Source: MFD01213-c1 sp963704405
GTDB lineage: Bacteria > Planctomycetota > Phycisphaerae > Tepidisphaerales > Tepidisphaeraceae
Direction of reading: 5' to 3'
Assembly: GCA_963704405.1 (NCBI GenBank)
Contig: OY969903.1
Span: 1,488,001-1,552,000, forward strand
Length of the DNA stretch: 64,000 bases
Shown here: positions 28,505 to 37,994 of the stretch, piece after piece
How the letters are laid out: the number at the start of each line of letters is the position of its first letter
Position numbering within the stretch: the stretch's first letter is position 1
Notes under the pieces: generated by a model
Told to the model about the DNA's origin: nothing
The model's database searches: none
Seen by the model: the letters and a program-made list of their open reading frames with translations, nothing else
Made by a program: the position numbers and the translations under genes

Positions 28505-29524
28505 ATGACCCGAATCGACGAACCCGCTTTGTCTCTCCCGCCTGCACAGAATCTTCCATCGCCCGCCGTGCGCGATCGCCGCTGGACGTCGCTGCTGGCA
28601 ACGCCGGAGATCATGGCGCTGGCGCTGCTGACTGTTGCATTTGTTATCGCTTCCCTCAACCCGCACTTTCGCGATGTGAATTATCTGTTCGATCGCAGCT
28701 CGCTCTATATGGAAACCGGCATCATGGCGGTCGCCATGACTTTTGTTATCGTCGGCGGACACATCGACCTCTCTTGCGCCTCCACTCTCGCGCTCACCGG
28801 CGCACTGATCACCACCCTCAGCGCAAAAGCCCATCTTCCGTTTATTCCTCTGCTGATCTGTGCGCCGCTGCTGGGCGCATTGCTCGGCTGCATCAACGGC
28901 GTGGTCGTTGCGACCCTTGGGCTTCCCTCGCTCGTCGTCACACTTGCCACGATGGCGATTTACCGCGGCCTGGCCCAGGTCCTGATCGGCGACCGCTCCG
29001 TCTCGCCGCCTTCCTGGTTCATCGGCATCGACCGCATCTATGTCGGCCCCACTCCGATCGCGATGCCGCTGGTTATCTTCCTCGCGCTGGCGGTGATTCT
29101 GGGATTGGTGTTGCATTGCACCGTCGCCGGCCGCTGGGTTTACGCTATGGGCACGAGCCCCAAGGCGGCCCTCTACTCCGGCGTTCCCGTCCCCGCCGTC
29201 ACGATTGGTTTCTTCGTCCTGAGCGGTATGCTCTCCGGCGTCGCCGGCATGCTCATGGTTTCGCGATTAGGCGTAGCCCGCTATGACAACGGGCAAGGCC
29301 TGGAGTTGGATGTCATCACCGCCGTGGTGCTTGGGGGGACCAATATCTTCGGTGGCCGCGGGACCATGTTCGGCACCTTGGTGGCCCTTGCGCTCATCGC
29401 CGTCCTGCAAACCGGGATGGGCGTCGCCAATATTCCCTCGCAATATCAGACGACGGCCAATGGGGCGCTGCTGATCTTCGCGGTGCTGGCGTCGAACGGG
29501 ATCACGTACCTGCGAAAATCTTAA
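28505..29524 (+). CDS. rhaQ: Sugar ABC transporter permease, second subunit
   Basis: The 339-residue product is intact and has about ten membrane helices. Family features are the MTFVIVGGHIDLSCASTLAL segment, LVVTLATMAIYRGLAQVLIG and the closing VVLGGTNIFGGRGTMFGT. It pairs with the first permease to make a heterodimeric channel of the rhamnose/AI-2 importer class. The ATG follows AAAGGCCGGCA. The order binding protein, ATPase, permease, permease is the RhaSTPQ order, except that the binding protein gene is separated and inverted. Confidence 0.85.
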   Translation: MTRIDEPALSLPPAQNLPSPAVRDRRWTSLLATPEIMALALLTVAFVIASLNPHFRDVNYLFDRSSLYMETGIMAVAMTFVIVGGHIDLSCASTLALTGALITTLSAKAHLPFIPLLICAPLLGALLGCINGVVVATLGLPSLVVTLATMAIYRGLAQVLIGDRSVSPPSWFIGIDRIYVGPTPIAMPLVIFLALAVILGLVLHCTVAGRWVYAMGTSPKAALYSGVPVPAVTIGFFVLSGMLSGVAGMLMVSRLGVARYDNGQGLELDVITAVVLGGTNIFGGRGTMFGTLVALALIAVLQTGMGVANIPSQYQTTANGALLIFAVLASNGITYLRKS

Positions 29525-29733
29525 ATGTATATCCCGCCTGCGCTTCCCAGGAATGATCCATTAACCAGAAAAAATTCAGCCGTCAGTATGTGCGTTTCTC
29601 CGGCTTGACGGGTCGATGTCCGATTATGCCCTGAATGCGCGACTTTCAGACATGAAAGGTATGCGGGGCCAACAGGAGCCGTGAAAGATTTGGCGGATTG
29701 GCTACGGATAATGAAAAGATCGACTTCATGCGA

Positions 29734-31746
29734 TTACGTACTCACGTAATTCCGCATGTTTGTCGTCGCAGTTCCAGCTTTGATCGTGTCGCGAACGCTT
29801 GCGGCGATTCCAGCGGGGTCAAGGCCGACTTCGATGAGCTGCTCTTTTCTCGTGGCGTGGCTGATCATGCGGTCGGGCATGCCGAGACGGACGAGGTTGG
29901 CGGTAGGGAGGTTGTGAGAGACGGCGTATTCGGCGACGGCGGTGCCGAAACCGTTTTGCAGGCTGTGATCTTCAACCGTCAGCACAGGGCGGCCGGGCTC
30001 CAGGACGCGGCTGAGCATTTCGCCGTCAATGGGTTTGCAGAATCGGGCGTCGATGACTTCTACCTGGATGCCATCTTCGGCGAGCAGTTCGGCGGCGGTG
30101 ATGACGCTCTCGGCAAGCGCGCCGTAGACGATGATTGTTGCGTCCGCCCCTTCGCGCAGGATGCGGCTTTCGCCCAGCCGCCATTCGCGGATGGCGGCGG
30201 AGCGGAGGCTTGGGGAGATCATGTCTTCGAAAGGGCAGGCGGGGACGTTGTCGCGCGGGTAGCGAAGGGCGCTGGCGGTGTCGAGAGACAGGGCAAAGCG
30301 CAGGCAGCGGCTAAGTTCGGGTTCGTCGCTGGGGGCCATCAGCACCATGCCGGGCATGGGACGGAGAAAGGCCTGGTCGAGGAAACCGTGATGGACGGCG
30401 CCATCGTCGCCGACGAAACCGGCGCGGTCCATCGCGAAGATGACGGGCTGGTGATTCAGCACCACTTCCTGCCAGACCTGGTCGAAGGCGCGCTGCATGA
30501 AGGTGGAATAGATCGCGACAACCGGCCGCTGGCCGGCCTTGGCCATGCCGGCGGCCATGGCTGTCAGGTGGCTTTCGCAGATGCCGGTGTCGACGTAGCG
30601 TGTGGGGTGCGTTTTTTGGAACTTGCTCAGGCCGGTGCCGTCGGGCATGGCGGCTGTGAGGGCCACCACGCGCGGGTCTTTGTCGGCGAGTTCGATCATG
30701 GCGTCGGCGAAGGCAATGGTCCAGCTCTTACCGTCGCCTTTCTTCATCTCGACCCGGCAGCCGTTCTGAACCAGTTGTTCCATACCGCCGACGACGCTGA
30801 AGGCGGCGGGGCTGTGGAAGCGGGTGGGCTCGTTTTTCGTCAGCTCGTAGCCGTGGCCCTTCTTGGTTTTTACGTGGAGCAGCACGGGCTTATCGACATG
30901 CTTGATTTCGGAGAGGAAATTGATGAGGCCGGGCAGGTCGTGACCGTCAAACGGGCCCATGTATTTGATACCAAGGGATTCGAAAATCTGCCCTGGCCAC
31001 ATGACGCCTTTGACACCGTCGCAGAGGGCATTCCAGGCCTGCTCGACGGCGTGGCCGATGTTGGTAGGGAGCCGATGGACGACTTTTTCGCTGACGCGCT
31101 TGAATTCCTCGTAAGTGGTGCTGACGCGGATGCGCTCAAGATATTGGCTGAATGCACCTTGCGGGTCGCTGATGCTCATGCCGTTGTCGTTGAGGATCAG
31201 GAGGAGTTGGCGCTTGATGGTGCCGGCGCCGTTGAGACCTTCGAAGGATAAGCCGTTGACAATGGAGGCATCACCGACGACGGCGACGACGTGATTGTTG
31301 CGGCCCATCGCCTGGTCACCTCGCGCCATCCCGACAGCGGTGCTGATGGCGGTGCCGGCGTGACCGACGGCGAACAGATCGTAGGGGCTTTCTTCCGGGG
31401 AAGGGAAGCCGCTGACGGAGCCCCGCTTCCGCAATTTTTCAAATTGCTCGACGCGGCCTGTCAGCATCTTGTGGGGGTAACATTGGTGACCGACATCAAA
31501 CAGCAGGCGGTCGGGGCCGGCAGGGTAGGGGCCGAAATCGAAGACGTAATGGAGGGCAAGCGTCAGTTCGACCACACCCAGATTGGAGGCGAGATGTCCG
31601 CCATTGGTGCTGACGGCAGAGAAAATGCGCTCGCGCATCTCCCCGGCGACGGTTGCCAGCTCATCAAACGAAAGCTTGCGGACGTCGGCTGGGGAGTGAA
31701 TGCGATCCAACAGCCGGTTATTACGACGTTCGTCGGGCAATGCCAT
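29734..31746 (-). CDS. dxs: 1-deoxy-D-xylulose-5-phosphate synthase
   Basis: The 670-residue enzyme joins pyruvate and glyceraldehyde 3-phosphate in the first step of the MEP isoprenoid pathway, using thiamine diphosphate. The N-terminal domain has GGHLASNLGVVELTLALHYV and the cofactor site VVGDASIVNGLSFEGLN ending in LNDNGMSIS. Most Dxs proteins read GDGA here; the GDASIVNG variant still keeps the aspartate that binds magnesium. The transketolase-like domain has HPTRYVDTGICESHLTAMAA and GDDGAVHHG. The ATG at 31746 with AGAGG upstream is preferred over a start 20 codons earlier. The gene stands alone on this strand. Confidence 0.93.
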   Translation of the reverse strand: MALPDERRNNRLLDRIHSPADVRKLSFDELATVAGEMRERIFSAVSTNGGHLASNLGVVELTLALHYVFDFGPYPAGPDRLLFDVGHQCYPHKMLTGRVEQFEKLRKRGSVSGFPSPEESPYDLFAVGHAGTAISTAVGMARGDQAMGRNNHVVAVVGDASIVNGLSFEGLNGAGTIKRQLLLILNDNGMSISDPQGAFSQYLERIRVSTTYEEFKRVSEKVVHRLPTNIGHAVEQAWNALCDGVKGVMWPGQIFESLGIKYMGPFDGHDLPGLINFLSEIKHVDKPVLLHVKTKKGHGYELTKNEPTRFHSPAAFSVVGGMEQLVQNGCRVEMKKGDGKSWTIAFADAMIELADKDPRVVALTAAMPDGTGLSKFQKTHPTRYVDTGICESHLTAMAAGMAKAGQRPVVAIYSTFMQRAFDQVWQEVVLNHQPVIFAMDRAGFVGDDGAVHHGFLDQAFLRPMPGMVLMAPSDEPELSRCLRFALSLDTASALRYPRDNVPACPFEDMISPSLRSAAIREWRLGESRILREGADATIIVYGALAESVITAAELLAEDGIQVEVIDARFCKPIDGEMLSRVLEPGRPVLTVEDHSLQNGFGTAVAEYAVSHNLPTANLVRLGMPDRMISHATRKEQLIEVGLDPAGIAASVRDTIKAGTATTNMRNYVST

Positions 31747-31995
31747 CAGCCGAACCTCTTGAAGGAACATATTTACAAACGTCAGGCACTCAGCGCAGCC
31801 CCGCATCCATGAGGGGCGTTGCCCGGTGCAAGAAGAGGCATTATCACGAATTGGGGTGGGTTGTCACGTGGGGAGGTGGAATTGAAATGCGTCCATAAGA
31901 CGCCAAGGGGCCAAGATTGGATGAAGGCAGAAAAGTGGGGAGGATGGTTTTTTGTGTGCTTGGTAAGGCAGGAGCAATGGCATTACACTCGGCGC

Positions 31996-32784
31996 GTGCT
32001 GGATTTTTCTAATTATGCGGCGGTTTTGCTTGACCTGGATGGGACGCTCTATCGGGAAGACCATGCTTTGCCGGGGGCGGTTGAGCTTGTTCGGCGGCTG
32101 CTACGGGAGGGGCGCGTTTATGCCTGTTTGTCGAACAGCACGGATAGTCCCGAGCAGGTATCGAGGCGGCTGGAAAAGATGGGGATTGCAATTGATCCCG
32201 GGCATATTTTTACGGCAGCCGCGGCAGCGGCGGAGTATGTGTTGCGGAATTGGGGGGAGGAGCGACGGCCGCGGATTTTCAATCTGGCGAGCGAAGGCAT
32301 CCAGGAAATGCTTAATGGGAAGGTCGAATGGGCGGAAGAGGGGGATGAGCGGTGTGATGCGATCATCGCCGGGGCGCTGACGAGCAAATATGCGACGGAG
32401 GATCGACAGCGGGCGGGGCTGGTGATGTTGCGGAATGGGGCGAGGCTGGTGGGGATTTGTGCGGATCGGGTTTTCCCGAGTCCGCGAGGGCTGGAGTTCG
32501 GGAGCGGGGCGTTCTCGGTGATGCTGGGTTATGCGGCGAACATCACACCGACGTTTTGCGGCAAGCCGGACCAAATCTTTTTCAATGCGCTTTGCGATCG
32601 GTTGGGTGTTGAGCCGCGGAGGTGCATATTGATCGGGGATAATGTGGAGTCGGATGTTGCAGGGGCGAAGGGGGTGGGGATGGCGACGGTGCTCGTGCTT
32701 TCGGGTGTGACAAGGCGAGAGGATTTATTGGACCTGCCGCCGGAGAAGAGGGCGGATTGGGTGGTGGAGGGGGTGGGGGAATGA
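31996..32784 (+). CDS. HAD-superfamily phosphatase, NagD-like
   Basis: The 262-residue product has the four HAD motifs: VLLDLDGTLY with the catalytic DxD, LSNSTDSPEQVSRRL, a lysine in FCGKPDQIFF, and LIGDNVESDVAGAKGVGM. The cap between the first and second motifs matches the HAD-IIA (NagD, phosphoglycolate or nitrophenyl phosphatase) group. The substrate cannot be told. The GTG at 31996 places DLDGT at the usual distance from the N-terminus; longer in-frame starts would add an unlikely basic extension. Confidence 0.82.
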   Translation: MLDFSNYAAVLLDLDGTLYREDHALPGAVELVRRLLREGRVYACLSNSTDSPEQVSRRLEKMGIAIDPGHIFTAAAAAAEYVLRNWGEERRPRIFNLASEGIQEMLNGKVEWAEEGDERCDAIIAGALTSKYATEDRQRAGLVMLRNGARLVGICADRVFPSPRGLEFGSGAFSVMLGYAANITPTFCGKPDQIFFNALCDRLGVEPRRCILIGDNVESDVAGAKGVGMATVLVLSGVTRREDLLDLPPEKRADWVVEGVGE

Positions 32785-33012
32785 GCGCAGAACGCAGAGC
32801 GAAGAATTCTTACTGGCGGAATTTGTTGGATTGATCGGCATTCAGGGATTTTATTGGACGTGTTTTGTTATTGGGATAGTTGCCATTGGGGTTGCTCCGT
32901 TCCTGCTAAAAAATCTTTCCCAGATTTGCATTCGCTCTTTTTGTATTAGACATCTCCTATGTCCGCGGTCCGGAAGGCCGCGACGGGAAAGATGGTTTTG
33001 AAGGAGTGGAAC

Positions 33013-33960
33013 ATGGGCAACACGCAAATCACAACTCGGAACGCGGAATCAGTGGTGTTTGAGGCGTTGGAAGGCCGCACCATGATGTCGGTTGCGATGA
33101 TGACCCCGATGGTTGCGGCTGAAGTGAACACCGCCGCGCCGGTGGTGCATGCGGCCAAGGTGACGGTGAAGCCCAAGGCGACCGTGAAGCCGGTCAAGAC
33201 GGTGACTCCGGCCGTGGTGACGAATCCCGCTGTGACGGACAAGTCGATCAAGTACAAGAGTTTTGCCGGTTCGCCGCTCTTCTCTGCGGCCGGGCCGAGC
33301 GAAAACGATATCACGCAGGGCGTTGTCGGCGATTGCTATTTCCTTGCGACGCTTTCGAGCATCGCGAAGTTGAACCCCACGATCATCCGCCAGGACGTGA
33401 CCACGGAAACCGACGGGACGTTTGATGTGAAGATGATCGTCAGCGGCAAGAAGCAGACGGTGCATGTGAATGCCGACCTGCCTGTTCAGACAGACGGCGA
33501 ACTCGCGTATGCCGGGTTTGGCGCACAGAATTCGATCTGGGTTGCGGTGCTGGAAAAAGCCTGGGCGGTCTGCCGCACACATGCGAACAGCTATGGATCC
33601 CTTGAAGGCGGCTGGATGAGCGAGGCGTTTTCAGCTTTTGGAATCAAAAGCACCTCGACATATACGGTCACCACCGCGGTGAAACTGATGACGATGGTTT
33701 CGACCGAAGTCTCCGCGAAGCATTTTGCGACGTTCGCGACCAACGACACGATTCAGGACAACGCATCTTTGATCTCCGATCACGCGTATACGATCGATGC
33801 GGTCAATGTTGATGCGACGGGCAAGCCGGTTTCCCTGCGGCTGCGAAATCCGTGGGGCGTTGATGGCGCCGGCAACGACGGCAACAACGATGGGTATGTG
33901 ACCATCACGGCGGCCCAGGCAATGGATAACTTTTCGGGGATGGTGACTGCTCACGTGTAA
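33013..33960 (+). CDS. Calpain-like cysteine protease with LEPR-XLL leader
   Basis: The 315-residue product starts with a LEPR-XLL-type motif (VVFEALEGRTMMS, residues 14-26), then a Lys/Val/Thr/Pro-rich linker (KVTVKPKATVKPVKTVTP). Residues about 85-310 form a C2 (calpain) protease core. The motif QGVVGDCYFLATLSS gives Cys108, SDHAYTIDAV gives His257 and LRLRNPWGVDG gives Asn279, so the full triad is present. No calcium-binding EF-hand domain follows. The leader suggests that the enzyme is sent out of the cytoplasm. ATG at 33013 has AAGGAG upstream. The substrate is unknown; processing of surface proteins with the same leader is one possibility. Confidence 0.88.
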   Translation: MGNTQITTRNAESVVFEALEGRTMMSVAMMTPMVAAEVNTAAPVVHAAKVTVKPKATVKPVKTVTPAVVTNPAVTDKSIKYKSFAGSPLFSAAGPSENDITQGVVGDCYFLATLSSIAKLNPTIIRQDVTTETDGTFDVKMIVSGKKQTVHVNADLPVQTDGELAYAGFGAQNSIWVAVLEKAWAVCRTHANSYGSLEGGWMSEAFSAFGIKSTSTYTVTTAVKLMTMVSTEVSAKHFATFATNDTIQDNASLISDHAYTIDAVNVDATGKPVSLRLRNPWGVDGAGNDGNNDGYVTITAAQAMDNFSGMVTAHV

Positions 33961-34001
33961 TTGATGGGGTTTTTAAATTTTGCCTGTTTCCTTCCTTCCG
34001 G

Positions 34002-34036
34002 CCAACGCCCGCTTTGAAAAGCGGGCGTTGGTTTTA
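34002..34036 (+). terminator. Terminator after the calpain-like gene
   Basis: A 13-bp stem (ccaacgcccgctt / aagcgggcgttgg) with a TGA-type loop is followed by TTTTATT. It stands 40 bases downstream of the stop codon. Confidence 0.9.
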
Positions 34037-34104
34037 TTGAGCCAGGTAATCAGACGGATGCGTGGTCACGTGGTTGTTCTTCGCCTATGATTCCGTATTC
34101 CCTC

Positions 34105-35620
34105 ATGGCGAAGGCAAGGACTCAATTTCTGTGTAATTCCTGCGGATCGGTTCATCCGAAATGGATGGGCAAGTGTCCGGATTGCGGGACGTGGGACGCG
34201 CTGGAGGAATATAAGACGCCGACACCGGATGCGCGGAATCCGGTTGGGGGATTTCGGGGTGGAGATAATTCGACTGGCGATATCGCGCGGGGGTGAGCCG
34301 GTTACGGTCAACGATATCGATGAGGCCGAGAGCCCGCGGCTGCCTACGGGGATTGGGGAGTTTGATCGAATCCTCGGCGGAGGCGTTGTGCCGGGGTCTG
34401 CGGTGCTGGTGGGCGGTGAGCCGGGGATTGGAAAATCAACGCTGCTTTTGCAGGTGGCGCATGAGTTAGCCGCCGGCCATCATCGCGACGCGGACATCCG
34501 GCCGGTGCAAGCGCCTTCGAAGCATGGTAAATCGTGGACAGCGGACTTGAAAAGCAGTCCGCACAGGCCCCAGGCCACTGGCGCGACGGAGGGACAGCCG
34601 GCGGGCCTGAAGATTCTTTATGTCACCAGCGAAGAATCCGCACGCCAGGTGGCGATGCGGGCGGGGCGGCTGGGGGTGAAGTCGGACAATCTGCTGATCC
34701 TGGCAGAGACCAATGTGGAGCGGATCATCAATCAGATCACCAAGGTGCAGCCGGCGGTGGTGATCGTGGATTCGATCCAGATGATTTATAAGCCGCAGGT
34801 GCCGGCGGCGCCGGGGTCGGTGACGCAGTTGCGCGACTGCTGCATGGATCTGGTTTACTTGGCAAAGGCGAGCGGGATTGCGATCATTGTCGTCGGCCAC
34901 GTCACCAAGGCGGGGACACTGGCAGGGCCAAAGATCATTGAGCATATTGTCGACACGGTGGTTTATTTTGAAGGCGATCGATTTCACTCGCATCGCATTG
35001 TACGTTGCGTCAAGAACCGTTTTGGCAGCACGCACGAAGTCGGCTTGTTTGAAATGACCGGCGAAGGACTGCGGGAAGTAAGCGATCCGGGCAGCCTGTT
35101 TGTGGAGCAGTATGGTCCGGGCGGGCAACCGAGCGGGAGCGTAATAACAGCCGCCATGCAGGGGTCGCGCGTACTGCTGCTTGAGGTGCAGGCGCTGACG
35201 GCTTCCAGCGTGATCGGGGCGGCGAAGCGAAAAGTCAGCGGTGTGAGCAGTGATCGCGTTGCCATGATCATGGCGGTGCTGGAAAAACGAGCCGAGCTTC
35301 GGCTGGCGGCGGATGATGTGTTCGTCAATATCGCCGGCGGTGTAAAGGTGGCGGAGCCGGCGATCGACCTGGCGATCGCGCTGGCAATTGCGTCGGCGCA
35401 TATGAATCGCCCGCTGCCGACCGGGACGCTGGCAATTGGAGAATTGGGATTGGGCGGGGAAGTGCGATCGGTGCCGCAATTGGAAAATCGGCTTCGTGAG
35501 GCATCGCGGCTGGGGCTTGGACATGCGATTGTGCCGCACCTGGGAGGGAATGTTCCTAAGCTGGGTGGAATGGCGCTGCATGAAGTGCGGCGGCTTTCTC
35601 AGGCGATGGCGAATATTTGA
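34105..35620 (+). CDS. radA: DNA repair protein RadA, one frameshift
   Basis: The product has about 504 residues and is a RecA-like helicase that drives branch migration during recombination repair. It starts with a C4 zinc finger (CNSCGSVHPKWMGKCPDCG), then Walker A GGEPGIGKSTLLLQ, the RadA signature VKNRFGSTHEVGLFEM and the C-terminal Lon-like domain (ALTASSVIGAAKRKVSGV). At 34289-34293 the run GGGGG breaks the frame; reading four G joins DIARG to EPVTVNDID without loss. An insert of about 35 residues after the Walker A motif (DADIRPVQAPSKHGKSWTAD) is unusual. An ATG 18 bases upstream is an alternative start. Confidence 0.92.
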
Positions 35621-35690
35621 CAAGCGGACGTTGAATCCCAAAAACGAGAAGGAAGAGGAGTTGCAACTGATTTTCTCTTCCGCAGTGTAT

Positions 35691-36032
35691 TCAGCTTTGC
35701 GGGCTGATTTCGCGGAGGTATTGGAAAGAATAGATGCCGCTGCCGTGGTTGTCGGACCATTCGATTTTCAGGGCGTAATTGCCAACGAGTTCGGCCGAGA
35801 GGGCGGCCAGAGGGCTGGAGTAATTTCCGGGAAGGACCTGGAGCAGGGACTTCTTTTCATCTTTTTCCTGGCGGATGGTTTTGCACATGGCGCAGGGGCA
35901 GCGAGAGCGGAGCAGGGAAATGCTGTAGATGGAAACCAAGCCATCCTGCCAATGGATCTCAAGCTTTTCGTCCTTCTTCAGATCGAGGTGAATGGGAATG
36001 GTCTGCGAGGACATAGGGGTGGAGTCGGGCAT
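35691..36032 (-). CDS. DUF971 (GBBH-like N-terminal) domain protein
   Basis: The product has about 113 residues. The DUF971 core reads KLEIHWQDGLVSIYSISLLR, then CPCAMC and VGNYALKIEWSDNHGSGIYS. DUF971 proteins are a small domain that also forms the N-terminus of gamma-butyrobetaine hydroxylase and is often found beside iron-sulphur carrier genes. The three cysteines in RCPCAMCK could bind a metal. The ATG at 36032 is chosen because it lies just before the conserved part; ribosome sites are weak. Its start lies about 65 bases from the end of comM on the same strand. Confidence 0.75.
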   Translation of the reverse strand: MPDSTPMSSQTIPIHLDLKKDEKLEIHWQDGLVSIYSISLLRSRCPCAMCKTIRQEKDEKKSLLQVLPGNYSSPLAALSAELVGNYALKIEWSDNHGSGIYSFQYLREISPQS

Positions 36033-36096
36033 CGTTTGAATTCTATGAGGTGCTCGGATGATCGGTGCAGTTACGTCAGAACTTTTCGCAGAGCCT

Positions 36097-37596
36097 CTAA
36101 AACTTTCGATCGAGGAGGCGGTATTGGACAGCCTCGGCGATGTGCTGTTCGCTGATTTGGGCAGCTCCTTCCATGTCGGCGATCGTTCGAGCGACACGCC
36201 GGACCTTATCATACGCTCGGGCGCTTAATCCCAATTCATCCATCGCCTGCTTCATCAGCAGCAGGCAAGCGTCGCTCAGGTCGCAATTTAATTTGAGCTG
36301 GCGGCTGTCCATGCGGGCGTTTATCGTCCCGTCGGTGAATCGCCTGGCCTGAACCTCCCTTGCCTGGATGACCTGCTGCCGCATGGTGGCGCTGGTGGTT
36401 CCCAGCCGGCGGCCGGTCAGTTCCTGATAAGGAACCGCCGGAACTTCAACGTGGATGTCGATTCGATCGAGCAGGGGCCCGCTGAGCTTGGCGAGGTATT
36501 TGTCGCGGGCTTTGGGGTTGTCGGAGGCGAAGCCGCTGGCGGTGGGGTTCATGGCGGCGACGAGCATGAAGCGGGCGGGAAATTTGATTGAGCCATGAAC
36601 GCGGGCGATTGTGACTTCGCCACTCTCGATAGGCTGACGGAGCATCTCCAGGACATAGCGTTGAAACTCGGGAAGTTCATCGAGGAAGAGAATTCCGTGG
36701 TGAGCGAGGGAGACTTCACCCGGTCGCGGGATGGTGCCGCCACCGACTAGGGCCTGGGCAGTCGCGGAGTGGTGGGGTGTGCGGACAGGGCGCTGGTCCA
36801 TCAAGGCGATGCCGTCAGGAAGCAATCCCAGCGCGGAATAGATGCGAGTGGTTTCGAGAGATTCAGTGCGGCTGAGCGGCGGCAGGATTCCGGGGATGCG
36901 CTGGGCAAGCATCGATTTGCCGGTGCCGGGAGGGCCGACCATTAAGATGTTGTGTGCGCCGGCGCAGGCTATGGTGATGGCGCGCTTGACGGCTTCCTGG
37001 CCGCGGACGTCGGCAAAGTCGAGATGCTCGGCGACGGCGCTGGCGGTGTAGGCCTCGCCGTTCAGTTCGTAGGGCTCGAGTGGAAGTTGTTCATTCAGGA
37101 ATGAGACCGCCTGCGAGAGCGTGGCGACGGGATAGACTTCTAGGCCTTCAACGACGGCGGCTTCGCGGCCATTTTCGGCGGGGAGAATCACGCCACGCAT
37201 GCCTTTGGATTTGGCAAGAAGGGCAAGAGAAAGCGCGCCTTTGATTTTGCGGATGCGACCATCGAGCGCGAGCTCGCCGGCGATGAGAAATTCCTTCTGG
37301 CGATCGGTGGAGATAAAGTTGGTGGCGCGGAGCAGGCCGATCGCCATCGGCAGATCGAGGCTGGGGCCTTCTTTTTTCACATCCGCCGGAGCGAGATTGA
37401 TGAGAATGGCGTGACCGGGAAAGGAATAGCCGGAGTTGATGATCGCCCGGCGGACACGCTCGATGGATTCTTTGACGGCAGCCTGGGGAAGACCGACGAG
37501 CGTGGTCCTGGCCAGCCCGCGCTGGCTGACATCGGTTTCGACTTCGCAGACGATGGCGTCGATGCCGATGAGGACGAAGCTGTGGATTTTGGCAAG
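36097..37596 (-). CDS. comM: YifB/ComM-family AAA ATPase (Mg-chelatase-like)
   Basis: The 499-residue product is of the ComM/YifB family, a hexameric ATPase that helps to integrate incoming DNA during transformation. The N-terminal Lon-like domain reads LLAKIHSFVLIGIDAIVCEV and VNLAPADVKKEG-like text (LINLAPADVKKEGPSLDLPM). The AAA core has Walker A GPPGTGKSMLAQRIPG and Walker B ILFLDELPEF. The C-terminal Mg-chelatase part ends ISEQHIAEAVQYRLLDRKF. A TTG at 37596 with GGGG upstream gives the normal family start; an ATG 28 codons earlier would add text not seen in the family. Confidence 0.9.
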   Translation of the reverse strand, partial: LAKIHSFVLIGIDAIVCEVETDVSQRGLARTTLVGLPQAAVKESIERVRRAIINSGYSFPGHAILINLAPADVKKEGPSLDLPMAIGLLRATNFISTDRQKEFLIAGELALDGRIRKIKGALSLALLAKSKGMRGVILPAENGREAAVVEGLEVYPVATLSQAVSFLNEQLPLEPYELNGEAYTASAVAEHLDFADVRGQEAVKRAITIACAGAHNILMVGPPGTGKSMLAQRIPGILPPLSRTESLETTRIYSALGLLPDGIALMDQRPVRTPHHSATAQALVGGGTIPRPGEVSLAHHGILFLDELPEFQRYVLEMLRQPIESGEVTIARVHGSIKFPARFMLVAAMNPTASGFASDNPKARDKYLAKLSGPLLDRIDIHVEVPAVPYQELTGRRLGTTSATMRQQVIQAREVQARRFTDGTINARMDSRQLKLNCDLSDACLLLMKQAMDELGLSARAYDKVRRVARTIADMEGAAQISEQHIAEAVQYRLLDRKF

Positions 37597-37686
37597 CAAA
37601 TGAACCCCAATAGAAGGTGCCCAATGGGATTGTAACGTGGCGAGCGCCGGGATTCGAATGTCGTGCCGGATTAAAGCCAATCGCCG

Positions 37687-37956
37687 CTAATCTGCTTCTT
37701 GAAAGCGGCCTTCCGCGATTAGCGCCTGGCGTATGGCGACCTGCTGCACGTGGTTCATCGCGAGCACACTGACGGTGGTTCGGCCGATGCTCGTGATGCC
37801 TGTGATAATCGCCCCCTCCCGGCGGAAATGATCAGTCCAATGATCTTGGCGCGGATTGAATGGCCGCATGATCTGCGTGGTGGACGGATCGATCCCCGAA
37901 AGACGGATTTTGCCAAGGTTGCGGCGGAAATTGGTGTAGTTGGTGCAGATGGCATG
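37687..37956 (-). pseudogene. Truncated HNH-endonuclease C-terminal remnant
   Basis: The minus strand reads KIRLSGIDPSTTQIMRPFNP then RQDHWTDHFRREGAIITGIT and VAIRQALIAEGRF. This is the usual tail of small HNH endonucleases that follows their zinc/HNH core (compare DPxxGxxxxLFNPRxxxWxDHF). The HNH core itself is missing; the frame is closed by a stop at about 37957. It is best read as the remains of a horizontally acquired nuclease. A start at the internal ATG (37869) would give only 60 residues without an active site. Confidence 0.6.
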
Positions 37957-37994
37957 TCATATCCTCTGGGTTCCAATCACCGGGAGTTCAAGCG

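Noticed and set aside
29698..31251. Open frame of 517 codons on the plus strand opposite dxs
   Set aside because: It is the mirror of a GC-rich conserved gene; the minus strand has full Dxs similarity and a ribosome site, the plus frame has none.
32802..32960. Hydrophobic open stretch (FVGLIGIQGFYWTCFVIGIV) between the HAD and calpain genes
   Set aside because: No start codon with ribosome site in that frame; may be a relic but cannot be supported as a gene.
34466..35641. Open frame of 391 codons opposite radA
   Set aside because: Arg/His/Gln-rich shadow composition; radA is well supported on the other strand.
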